A stretch of DNA of 64,000 nucleotides from Glaciecola sp028401415 (GTDB lineage: Bacteria > Pseudomonadota > Gammaproteobacteria > Enterobacterales > Alteromonadaceae), in contig NZ_CP171821.2 in NCBI RefSeq assembly GCF_028401415.2, forward strand, positions 2,790,001 through 2,854,000, written 5' to 3'. Under the pieces are notes generated by a model that saw nothing but the letters and a program-made list of their open reading frames with translations, was not told the DNA's origin and did no database searches. The translations under genes were made by a program, and so were the position numbers. Below, piece by piece: positions 1 through 7,276 of the stretch (within the stretch, counting starts at the first letter, position 1; every line of letters starts with the position of its first letter).

Positions 1-1
1 A

Positions 2-361
2 GTTCGTATCCATCGAGGAGGGAGTGCTCAGCCAGTACAATACATGGCGCAACCTACGCCGGTCGCCCCAGCGCCCGCTGCACCAGCACCGGCGGCGCCC
101 GCAGAAGCTGAGCCTGCTCAAGTCAGTGGGCATGTTGTTCGCTCGCCAATGGTCGGAACCTTCTATCGCTCTTCATCGCCTGAATCCAAACCTTTTGTTG
201 AAGTAGGTCAAAGCGTCAAGAAGGGCGATACACTTTGCATCGTTGAAGCAATGAAGATGATGAATCAGATTGAATCTGATGTTGAAGGCGTGGTTAAAGA
301 GATCCTGGTGACTAATCAAGATCCCGTTGAGTTTGACCAACCTATTTTTGTGATTGAATAA
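2..361 (+). CDS. accB: Biotin carboxyl carrier protein of acetyl-CoA carboxylase (AccB), 5' end missing
   Basis: This is the C-terminal part of the acetyl-CoA carboxylase subunit that carries biotin between the carboxylase and transferase sites in the first step of fatty acid synthesis. The frame is open from base 2, so the gene starts before the window; the first residues (VRIHRGGSAQPVQ) fit the region of E. coli AccB around VRISR. Next come an Ala/Pro-rich linker and the biotinyl domain with the EAMKMMNQ motif; the biotinylated lysine codon is at 254-256. An ATG at 44 lies inside the linker and is not the real start. accC follows 14 bp downstream, the usual accBC operon. About 40 N-terminal residues are probably missing. 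Confidence 0.96.
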   Translation, partial: VRIHRGGSAQPVQYMAQPTPVAPAPAAPAPAAPAEAEPAQVSGHVVRSPMVGTFYRSSSPESKPFVEVGQSVKKGDTLCIVEAMKMMNQIESDVEGVVKEILVTNQDPVEFDQPIFVIE

Positions 362-375
362 ATAAGGGCGTTCTA

Positions 376-1722
376 ATGTTAGATAAAGTGCTTATTGCCA
401 ATCGCGGCGAGATTGCATTGAGAATCATGCGCGCATGCAAAGAGCTTGGTATCAAAACCGTTGCCGCGCACTCAACTGCCGATAGAAACCTTAAACATGT
501 ACTGCTTGCTGACGAGTCCATTTGCATTGGCAAGGCACCAGCGCAAGAGAGTTATTTGAATATTCCGCGTATTATTGCCGCGGCAGAGGTTACCAATGCC
601 ATTGCCATTCATCCAGGCTATGGGTTTTTGTCGGAAAATGCTGACTTTGCTGAAGCTGTTGAAAAAAGCGGCTTTGTATTTATAGGGCCGAAGGCCGAAA
701 CCATTAATTTAATGGGCGATAAAGTCTCTGCTATAGCAGCCATGCGTAAAGCGGGCGTTCCTTGCGTACCCGGCTCTGACGGTCCATTAGGCAGCGACAT
801 GGAGAAAAACCGTGCCATAGCAAAACGAATTGGCTATCCGATGATTGTAAAAGCCGCAGGTGGCGGGGGCGGCCGCGGTATGCGTGTGGTGCGCAGCGAG
901 TCAGAGCTTGAAAATGCGATCAGCGCAACCAAGCAAGAAGCTGGAGCCGCATTTAATAACGATATCGTATACATGGAAAAGTATTTGGAAAACCCTCGAC
1001 ATGTGGAAATTCAAGTACTCGCCGATGGCCAAGGTAGCGCGATTCATTTAGGTGAACGTGATTGCTCTATGCAGCGTCGCCATCAAAAAGTGGTAGAAGA
1101 AGCACCTGCACCGGGTATCTCGCAACAAATGCGCGACAAAATTGGCGAGCGCTGCCGCCGGGCGTGTATCGAAATCAACTATCGCGGTGCGGGAACCTTT
1201 GAGTTTTTATACGAAAATGGCGAGTTTTACTTCATCGAAATGAATACGCGGATTCAGGTTGAGCATCCAGTCACAGAAATGGTGACCGGTGTGGATTTAA
1301 TTAAAGAGCAACTGCGCATTGCTGCCGGCCAACCGCTGTCAATCGAACAGTCGCAGGTGCGTGTACACGGTCATGCTATTGAATGTCGCATAAATGCAGA
1401 AGATCCGAACACCTTTATCCCAAGCCCGGGGAAAATTGACATGTTTCACTCCCCCGGTGGGCTAGGAGTCAGATGGGAGTCGCATATTTATTCTGGATAC
1501 ACGGTTCCACCGTACTATGACTCAATGATTGGTAAGTTAATCACCTTTGGTGAGAGCCGCGAGGAGGCGATTGTGCGTATGCGACACGCCCTTGACGAGC
1601 TAGTAGTAGACGGTATTAAAACCAATGTCCCCCTACAAAAACGCATCCTGGCTGATGAAAACTTCTTTAATGGTGGTACCAACATCCACTACTTAGAGAA
1701 AAAACTAGAAAGCGAAGGCTAA
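376..1722 (+). CDS. accC: Biotin carboxylase subunit of acetyl-CoA carboxylase (AccC)
   Basis: Carboxylates biotin on AccB using ATP and bicarbonate. The protein has 448 residues, the usual family length. It has an N-terminal biotin carboxylase fold, an ATP-grasp domain with Lys159 ahead of the glycine-rich loop (GGGGGRG, 162-168), and the active-site stretch EMNTRIQVEHPV, with Glu288 and Arg292 where E. coli AccC has them. It lies 14 bp after accB with the same orientation, so the two are co-transcribed. The 240 bp after the stop hold a large palindromic element, which probably ends or buffers the operon transcript. Confidence 0.98.
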   Translation: MLDKVLIANRGEIALRIMRACKELGIKTVAAHSTADRNLKHVLLADESICIGKAPAQESYLNIPRIIAAAEVTNAIAIHPGYGFLSENADFAEAVEKSGFVFIGPKAETINLMGDKVSAIAAMRKAGVPCVPGSDGPLGSDMEKNRAIAKRIGYPMIVKAAGGGGGRGMRVVRSESELENAISATKQEAGAAFNNDIVYMEKYLENPRHVEIQVLADGQGSAIHLGERDCSMQRRHQKVVEEAPAPGISQQMRDKIGERCRRACIEINYRGAGTFEFLYENGEFYFIEMNTRIQVEHPVTEMVTGVDLIKEQLRIAAGQPLSIEQSQVRVHGHAIECRINAEDPNTFIPSPGKIDMFHSPGGLGVRWESHIYSGYTVPPYYDSMIGKLITFGESREEAIVRMRHALDELVVDGIKTNVPLQKRILADENFFNGGTNIHYLEKKLESEG

Positions 1723-1768
1723 GCAATTTATAGACTTTGCTGCGTCCCAACGTAGCTTGAACAGCGAG

Positions 1769-1902
1769 CGGATTTGCTAGGAGGATGGAGAGGGTATTCA
1801 ATTTGAAAGCATCGAAATCATGGATGATTTCGCTGAGCGCCCATGGACGGGTTCACAGCGGCTTTCAAATTGAATACCCTCTCCATCCTCCTAGCAAATC
1901 CG
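1769..1902. repeat. MITE-like palindromic element: perfect 42-bp inverted repeat around a 50-nt structured centre
   Basis: The arm at 1769-1810 is the exact reverse complement of 1861-1902 (42 of 42). The 50-nt centre folds further: CGAAATCAT pairs with ATGATTTCG (1813-1832), and CGCTG (1831-1835) pairs with CAGCG (1856-1860). The wording of the centre (CATGGATG..., GCGCCCATGGACGGGTTCAC) resembles dispersed palindromic repeats that I recall from marine Gammaproteobacteria; this is memory, not a search. No clear target-site duplication is visible and no second copy was noticed in the window. As RNA it would form a very stable hairpin directly after accC, but no T-run follows. Confidence 0.8.
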
Positions 1903-1962
1903 TGTTAGCGCCCTCAGATGCATTTGGACGCGTCAAAGTCTTGCTTAACAAAGAGAGCGAGC

Positions 1963-2334
1963 ATGCAAGAGATTGACACTTGTGGCATCACCGACCTATT
2001 TACACTTCGATACGCCATGGACAAAAAAAATGACATCGTTAACCTAAGAGAGGATGTGCTCGACTTGCAGAGCTTTCCTGAACGTCTTTATGCAAGTTAT
2101 CAGGCAGAATGGCGCAAGTACGTTAAACGTGCGCTACATCAGCTTCAAGCGCATGATGACGAACAAAAGCGAGCCTTTCAAAATAAGGTTAGTGAGCTTC
2201 AATCCGGACAATCTGGAGAGTTTAATGAACTATTGGCCGTGGTAAATACGGCGATTGTGGTGAACGATTCTCAGCAAGTCAGTGTATTGACTACACCACT
2301 TAAGCGCTACGTTGAGGACTTGCTCAAGCTTTAA
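1963..2334 (+). CDS. Conserved hypothetical protein, about 123 residues
   Basis: I do not recognise the family. The protein is hydrophilic and mostly helical in character, with a charged middle (SYQAEWRKYVKRALHQLQ) and a leucine-rich C-terminus (TPLKRYVEDLLKL). It has no signal peptide or membrane segment. The frame is open from 1918, but the ATG at 1963 is preferred because AAGAGAGCGAG precedes it and the upstream codons run into the flank of the palindromic element. An ATG at 2017 is also possible. A small DUF6435-like gene follows 29 bp downstream on the same strand, so the two may be co-transcribed. Confidence 0.6.
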   Translation: MQEIDTCGITDLFTLRYAMDKKNDIVNLREDVLDLQSFPERLYASYQAEWRKYVKRALHQLQAHDDEQKRAFQNKVSELQSGQSGEFNELLAVVNTAIVVNDSQQVSVLTTPLKRYVEDLLKL

Positions 2335-2363
2335 GTGACCTAAACTGACTAAAAGGAACGCTT

Positions 2364-2543
2364 ATGTTTGGCCTATTTAAATCCAACCCAACCAAAAAAC
2401 TTCGCAAAAACTACGATATGAAGCTAGAGCAAGCCATGCATGCGCAGCGCAAGGGCGATATTAAAACGTATTCAATGCTGACTGCCGAAGCCGAGGCTAT
2501 TTGGGCTGAAATAGAAACGCTTGAGAAAGAAAAGAAGGACTAG
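2364..2543 (+). CDS. Small DUF6435 / Lacal_2735-like protein, 59 residues
   Basis: A short charged protein that starts MFGLFKSNPTKKLRKNYD and continues through EQAMHAQRKGDIKTYSMLT to a Glu/Lys-rich end. This layout (MFGLFK start, Lys-rich helix, AMxAQRxGDIxxY motif, acidic-basic tail) matches the small DUF6435/Lacal_2735 family of marine bacteria as I recall it. The function is unknown; it looks like a cytosolic helical hairpin. AAAAGGAACG gives a good ribosome binding site 8-10 nt before the ATG. The secreted S10 peptidase gene starts 8 bp after its stop. Confidence 0.8.
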   Translation: MFGLFKSNPTKKLRKNYDMKLEQAMHAQRKGDIKTYSMLTAEAEAIWAEIETLEKEKKD

Positions 2544-2551
2544 TTAGATTT

Positions 2552-4096
2552 ATGAAAGTAAGATTGCCTGTTATATTGCTTGTAAGCTTGGTCGCCCTCT
2601 TGGGCGCTAGTACTGTCTCCTCTATCCAAAACGCTTATGCAAATGCGCCAAATGATGAAGCCCTCGCGTCGGCAAAAGTTGAAAGCCCGCAAATCAGCAC
2701 GACAGAGCATAGTGGGCGATTCAATGACACAAAAGTAGAATACGAAGTGATTGCCGGTGACACGCACTTTATGGATGAAGAGGGTAAAGCCAAAGCCTCT
2801 ATCTTTAGCACCGCTTACTTTCGAACTAATGTGAAAGACAGCGCTACTCGACCTTTACTGTTTGTGTTCAACGGCGGTCCTGGCTCCTCGAGCGTCTGGT
2901 TACATTTGGGCGTGTTTGGACCAAAAATTGTCCAAATCCCGAGCGATGCCGACCCTGTTCCTGCTGCGCCTTACAACTTAAATGATAATCCTTTTAGCTT
3001 ATTGGACATTGCCGATATGGTTTTCATTGACCCAATCGGTACCGGCTATTCCAAAGCCCTTGGCGAATATGAAGGCAAGGATTTTTGGGGCGTGAAAGAA
3101 GACGCCGAACTAATGAGTGAGTTTGTCCGTCGATTTATTACCGAGCACCAACGCTGGAATTCACCTAAGTATCTAGCGGGTGAAAGCTATGGCACCACCC
3201 GCGCGGCTCTTATGGTTAAAGAGCTTCAAGAAGGTTGGGGCACTATCGACTTAAACGGTGTGTTCTTAATATCCAGTATCGTCGATTTCCAAACAGGCGA
3301 TTTTCACCCCGGCAATGATTTACCCTACATCACATTTTTACCTACCTATGCGGCTACTGCTTGGTATCACGATGCATTACCAAACAAAAATGAATGGGAT
3401 TCACTAGAGAGCTTTTTGGATGAAGTCCGAAATTTTGCGCTAAGAGAATACGCAAGCACCCTAGTACTTGGCGATTTAGCCACACAAGCTCAACTCGACG
3501 GTATTCGAGATACACTCAGCCGCTACACGGGCTTATCAAGTACTTATATAGAGCAAAGCAAATATCGCATCAATGAGTTCTTTTTCATGAAAGAATTACT
3601 GCGCGATAGAGGGCTAAGCGTAGGTCGTTTAGACAGCCGTTACTTAGGTGAAGACGCCAGCAATGTGGAAGCCCGCTTTGAGGCAGACCCATCTGGATAT
3701 GCAATTGATGGCGCATACACAGCCGCTATACACAGCTATTTGGCAAGTGATTTAGGTGTATTGCGACATACGCCTTATCACATTTTATCTGGTGAAGTAT
3801 TTTCAAATTGGAACTGGCTATATGGGAGCTCTGCTCGCTCTCAAGGGTTTTTAAATACCTCTCAGTTTTTGGCTAAAGCCCAGCGGCAGAATCCTTCATT
3901 TAGAATTTTTGTCGCAAACGGATATTATGATTTGGCCACGCCATTTTTTGCCACAGAGTATTCAATGAATCATGCGGGCATCGACAAGTCACGCCTTGAA
4001 ATGCATTATTATCCCGCAGGGCACATGATGTACATCCATCACCCTTCACTGGAAAACCTCGCCAATGACATGCGTGCGTTTTTGAGTCAGTATTAG
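2552..4096 (+). CDS. Secreted S10 family serine carboxypeptidase-like peptidase
   Basis: The predicted 514-residue protein has a Sec signal peptide (MKVRLPVILLVSLVALLGAS..., cleavage near residue 30 after AYA), so it acts outside the cytoplasm. The mature part has the alpha/beta hydrolase fold of peptidase family S10: the oxyanion motif FNGGPGSSS, nucleophile Ser212 in GESYG, Asp460 in GYYDLATP and His491 in PAGHMMY. All three catalytic residues are present, so the enzyme should be active, releasing C-terminal residues from peptides. It begins 8 bp after the preceding small gene. Substrate preference cannot be told from the sequence. Confidence 0.92.
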   Translation: MKVRLPVILLVSLVALLGASTVSSIQNAYANAPNDEALASAKVESPQISTTEHSGRFNDTKVEYEVIAGDTHFMDEEGKAKASIFSTAYFRTNVKDSATRPLLFVFNGGPGSSSVWLHLGVFGPKIVQIPSDADPVPAAPYNLNDNPFSLLDIADMVFIDPIGTGYSKALGEYEGKDFWGVKEDAELMSEFVRRFITEHQRWNSPKYLAGESYGTTRAALMVKELQEGWGTIDLNGVFLISSIVDFQTGDFHPGNDLPYITFLPTYAATAWYHDALPNKNEWDSLESFLDEVRNFALREYASTLVLGDLATQAQLDGIRDTLSRYTGLSSTYIEQSKYRINEFFFMKELLRDRGLSVGRLDSRYLGEDASNVEARFEADPSGYAIDGAYTAAIHSYLASDLGVLRHTPYHILSGEVFSNWNWLYGSSARSQGFLNTSQFLAKAQRQNPSFRIFVANGYYDLATPFFATEYSMNHAGIDKSRLEMHYYPAGHMMYIHHPSLENLANDMRAFLSQY

Positions 4097-4129
4097 GATA
4101 TAACCAGTCATCAAAGAAGTAGAGACCTT

Positions 4130-5011
4130 ATGCCTTGGCAGCAACTCAAGATAAATGTAAAAGCAAAGGATGCAGAAACACTGTCTGAGTTGTTGGAAGG
4201 TACTGGCGCTCAAGCTGTTACCTTTGTTGACGCAAAAGATACTCCCGTGTACGAACCTAAACCCGGTGAAGTACTTTTATGGCCAGACACTCAGGTGATT
4301 GGTTTATACGAGGCGGACGTTGACCTCACTCCAATTGTGACTGGTTTAAAAAGCCATGATTTATTTATCGATGGTATGTTTTATAAGCAAGATCAGCTTG
4401 AAGACAGAGAGTGGGAAAGAGAATGGATGGATAACTTTCATCCCATGCGCTTTGGCAAGCGGCTATGGATATGCCCAAGCTGGCGCGAAGCTCCTGAGCC
4501 AGATGCGGTTAATATAAAACTCGACCCTGGACTGGCCTTTGGCACCGGAACGCACCCAACCACTCGCCTTTGCTTAGAATGGCTTGACGCACAAGAACTT
4601 CACACAAAGAGCCTTGTGGATTTTGGCTGCGGCAGCGGAATATTGGCAGTTGCAGCGCTTAAACTTGGGGCTAAATCAGTCTGTGGCATCGACATTGACC
4701 CACAGGCGCTTTTAGCCAGTGAACAGAATGCACGCAATAATAACGTAGCAAACGCCCTGTCGTTGTACTTACCTGACAATCAACCCTCACTACAAGTCGA
4801 TATCGTCTTAGCAAACATTTTAGCCGGACCATTAAAACAGTTAAGCCACGTGATCACGGATTATTGCAAGGTAGGAGGCACCCTCGTAATGTCTGGCATT
4901 TTGCGTGAACAAGCTGACGAAGTAATGCATGTTTATCAACAAGACTTTCGCTTTGACGCTGTGGCGAATGCTGATGACTGGGTTCGACTGGTCGGACACC
5001 GATTCAAATAA
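4130..5011 (+). CDS. prmA: Ribosomal protein L11 methyltransferase (PrmA)
   Basis: SAM-dependent methyltransferase that trimethylates ribosomal protein L11. The 293-residue length matches E. coli PrmA. It has the N-terminal L11-recognition domain, the linker sequence FGTGTHPTTRLCLEWL, the SAM-binding motif I DFGCGSG at residues 164-170, and the catalytic-loop motif VLANILAGPL. In related genomes prmA is normally followed directly by dusB-fis; here about 2.2 kb of A+T-rich sequence with two unknown genes lies between them. There are 33 bp between the upstream S10 peptidase gene and prmA. Confidence 0.97.
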   Translation: MPWQQLKINVKAKDAETLSELLEGTGAQAVTFVDAKDTPVYEPKPGEVLLWPDTQVIGLYEADVDLTPIVTGLKSHDLFIDGMFYKQDQLEDREWEREWMDNFHPMRFGKRLWICPSWREAPEPDAVNIKLDPGLAFGTGTHPTTRLCLEWLDAQELHTKSLVDFGCGSGILAVAALKLGAKSVCGIDIDPQALLASEQNARNNNVANALSLYLPDNQPSLQVDIVLANILAGPLKQLSHVITDYCKVGGTLVMSGILREQADEVMHVYQQDFRFDAVANADDWVRLVGHRFK

Positions 5012-5029
5012 CGTAAAATATAGCGCCAG

Positions 5030-5039
5030 AAACACGTAG
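5030..5039 (+). repeat. 10-bp direct repeat AAACACGTAG, left copy flanking the accessory module
   Basis: AAACACGTAG lies 18 bp after the prmA stop. An identical copy lies at 7174-7183 inside the candidate dusB promoter, on the far side of the two unknown genes. The surroundings also look alike (ATAGCGCC near the left copy, GTATACGCCGCC near the right), as if part of the dusB promoter had been duplicated. It could be a junction scar of an insertion, but a 10-bp match can also arise by chance. Confidence 0.4.
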
Positions 5040-5241
5040 GAATGTATTACGTACTAATTTTAAGCATATTTCGACATACAAAAAATATGGTGTTTAATTA
5101 GTCCTTTGAAAGCCATATACTTTTTTTTACAACTGATATTCTTGTTTTTAAGTCTAAAAGTTTGAATATTCGAGGATACATCATCAACCCTCAGGTTTGA
5201 TATTTATAACAAAGTAGTTGCAATGTTAATATGGAAAAAGA

Positions 5242-5640
5242 GTGGGAATTGACTTAGTACCGGCCACACTTATGAATCTCGCGCCTAAACATATCAAAAT
5301 CGTTATTCTCAACGGAGATGTGATTGGTCCACCAAGCGTTAGCGATATCTCACTGCTTCCTGCTGGAGCTAATTCTAAAACGTGTTACAGGAGCATCGAT
5401 GCATTTGGAGCTTATAACCAGATTAGTGGGCACCGAATCTACTTTGGAGATTCAGTTTCCGCTTGGTGGCGAATATGCGATAACACGCACGGTAAGATCT
5501 GTATGTCGAATGACCTCTTAAGGCTAGAGTTACACGACCCTCTCCCTTGGGTTTCTCCCGAGCCTACAAAACCTGAACTTTGGAATATTCCTGCATCTTG
5601 GATACTGCAACTATTAAATGGAAAAGCTAATGAAAAATGA
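5242..5640 (+). CDS. Unknown protein A of a two-gene accessory module, 132 residues
   Basis: I do not recognise this protein. It starts with GTG at 5242 (the frame is closed just upstream; an ATG at 5272 is the alternative) and ends overlapping the next gene. It shows a strand-like segment (IKIVILNGDVIG), a central part rich in aromatics (YFGDSVSAWWRICD) and two cysteines (residues in WRICDNTHGKICMS), then a proline-rich stretch (DPLPWVSPEPTKPELW). It has no signal peptide or membrane span. Base composition is visibly more A+T-rich than in prmA or dusB. Its stop codon lies inside the first codons of the 451-residue gene, which implies translational coupling and a shared function. Confidence 0.6.
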   Translation: MGIDLVPATLMNLAPKHIKIVILNGDVIGPPSVSDISLLPAGANSKTCYRSIDAFGAYNQISGHRIYFGDSVSAWWRICDNTHGKICMSNDLLRLELHDPLPWVSPEPTKPELWNIPASWILQLLNGKANEK

Positions 5641-6973
5641 ATACCGATATTGGCCTATCCCAAGAAACATTATTCGGGATAGAAGCTTAAACAGCGAAGA
5701 AATTTCAAAATTCAGGGCGCTTGTCACATATCAAATGCTTTTCGGTGGGAAAATAGTCATTTCTGACTCCAACTATCTGAATTGCCTTGCTCTGAGAGTC
5801 TCAGTCAATTCAGTATTGAGCCAGACAGAAAACGAGAATTACAAATTCTTTCACGATTTAATTGAACACCAATTTGTATCAATTGCTAAAAGAAAAGAAT
5901 CGTCCTTTACAAACATCGCTGAGAGCTTACTGTTACAAGGAGGAAATACAGAGTTAATTAAAAAGGATTGGTTCACAGATTCGGCTCCAGATTTATTATA
6001 TTTAGACGCTAAAGAAGCTACTAACTGGAACGAGTTTACGCTTAAAAATGCTGAAGACTTCTACCAGCGGGAGATTCAGCGTATCCTTTCCCGTCCGTTA
6101 GGTCGCTCGCTTCCAGATGATTTAAGGACGCAACTTGTAAAAAATATACATGAGCACATTTCGCTAGGAAAAAAAATTAACTGGCATTTCTGTAGCTTTA
6201 GTGGCGATATATGGAAAGGCGTAGATCAAAAACTAAAAGAAAGATACCAGAGTTTTTTATATTACGATGTTGGCCAAGCTCCGCACGCGGGCTTTTTGCC
6301 AAATGAGTTGGATATTTGTCCGGTGTATAACAGCGATACAGCTGCAGCAATCGAGTTATGGAGAGGGAAGTTCAATTTAAATGAAACAATAATTGAAAAA
6401 CGAGAAATGAATCTTTTCAGCGGCTTTTCGCTCTCCGATACAATGGAGGCCTTATCTAAAATAACACTATCTGATATTGAGATGGCTATGAACAGTGATG
6501 AAAATAAAAACCTGAAGAAGCTCACTAAACAATATTCACTTAGCAACAAATCTTCAGATTTCACCGATATGGAAGACGCATTTAGAGACTACAAATACTT
6601 TATTGACTCAGTTATAAGCAAGCGCTTGAATGCTAAGCCTAAAAAGAAGTCTTTCAAAGCTTCATGCGAAGCTTTGTATTCCGAAGGGAGCTCTGACGTT
6701 TGCGAAAGCGTGGCTATAAACGTGCTAGGAGGCTTGTCAGAAGCGGTCGTTCCGCATGTAGGAAAAGTTTATTCGCTAGTCTATTACTCAAAAAATAATG
6801 AAACACCGAACCAAAGAAAGATGCGTCAAGCAAAAATAGATGCCTCAATCAGCGAGAAAGATATATTAAGAAACGCTTCAAAAAATAAAACCTTTATTTC
6901 TGGATCTATTCCTTTCAATAATGATGGCACTGCAGATTTAAAAGTTATGAACCAAGGGGACGTAAGGTTTTAG
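5618..6973 (+). CDS. Unknown protein B of a two-gene accessory module, about 451 residues
   Basis: No family is recognised. The start is ATG 5618 or ATG 5630; both overlap the upstream gene. The protein is hydrophilic, without a signal peptide or convincing membrane helices. Its N-terminal third reads like an alternating alpha/beta region (GKIVISDSNYLNCLALRVSV, then FFHDLIEHQFVSIAKR). A Lys/Ser-rich linker around residues 325-345 (RLNAKPKKKSFKASCEALYS) separates a hydrophobic block (AINVLGGLSEAVVPHVGKVY) from a polar tail. The gene is A+T-rich and sits between prmA and dusB, which are normally adjacent, so acquisition by transfer is likely. A defence or conflict role is only a guess from this setting. 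Confidence 0.65.
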   Translation: MEKLMKNEYRYWPIPRNIIRDRSLNSEEISKFRALVTYQMLFGGKIVISDSNYLNCLALRVSVNSVLSQTENENYKFFHDLIEHQFVSIAKRKESSFTNIAESLLLQGGNTELIKKDWFTDSAPDLLYLDAKEATNWNEFTLKNAEDFYQREIQRILSRPLGRSLPDDLRTQLVKNIHEHISLGKKINWHFCSFSGDIWKGVDQKLKERYQSFLYYDVGQAPHAGFLPNELDICPVYNSDTAAAIELWRGKFNLNETIIEKREMNLFSGFSLSDTMEALSKITLSDIEMAMNSDENKNLKKLTKQYSLSNKSSDFTDMEDAFRDYKYFIDSVISKRLNAKPKKKSFKASCEALYSEGSSDVCESVAINVLGGLSEAVVPHVGKVYSLVYYSKNNETPNQRKMRQAKIDASISEKDILRNASKNKTFISGSIPFNNDGTADLKVMNQGDVRF

Positions 6974-7173
6974 TTAGTCCAATCTTATGGTGTACAGACA
7001 AGTGGTCTGAAAAATGCGCCGTATTCCTGTAGTTATCTTGAAGATCAACTGACGAAATTGCGCAAAGTAAACAGCGTGCTCAAACTGGTCAGATGTCTAA
7101 AATTAAAAAGCGCTCAATAGTCAAGCAATTTTTCTTTATTTTGTTCAAAAAATAGCCTTTTCAAACTCCATAA

Positions 7174-7183
7174 AAACACGTAG
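7174..7183 (+). repeat. 10-bp direct repeat AAACACGTAG, right copy
   Basis: Identical to 5030-5039. This copy overlaps the -10 region of the candidate dusB promoter, so a duplication here could have kept the dusB promoter intact when the upstream segment was inserted. Confidence 0.4.
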
Positions 7184-7199
7184 TATACGCCGCCAATTG

Positions 7200-7228
7200 C
7201 GAATTTCGCCAAATGTGGCGCAAATTCG
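7200..7228 (+). promoter_or_regulatory. Near-perfect hairpin in the dusB leader
   Basis: CGAATTTCGCCA (7200-7211) pairs with TGGCGCAAATTCG (7216-7228), with one bulged C and a 4-nt loop. It lies about 14 nt after the candidate -10 box, within the likely 5' untranslated region of dusB-fis. No T-run follows, so it is not a terminator. It may stabilise the leader or be bound by a protein; nothing in the sequence decides this. Confidence 0.45.
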
Positions 7229-7276
7229 AGACAGTTTGTTAGAAACTTTTCACTAACGAAAGCGCGGAAGCATCAT

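Larger units (their letters stand above)
6974..7276 (+). promoter_or_regulatory. Intergenic region with dusB-fis promoter and leader
   Basis: These 303 bp lie between the accessory module and dusB. A candidate sigma-70 promoter is TTTTCA (7158-7163), 17 bp, TAGTAT (7181-7186). The right copy of the AAACACGTAG repeat (7174-7183) overlaps it, and the leader hairpin at 7200-7228 lies just downstream. The first 150 bp contain no recognisable gene; short open stretches there are too short to call. A weak purine-rich patch (GCGGAAG) precedes the TTG start of dusB. Confidence 0.4.

Noticed and set aside
7030..7121. Plus-strand peptide YLEDQLTKLRKVNSVL upstream of dusB, possibly a remnant of a signalling protein
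   Set aside because: About 30 codons without start or context; coiled-coil-like words of this length arise by chance.
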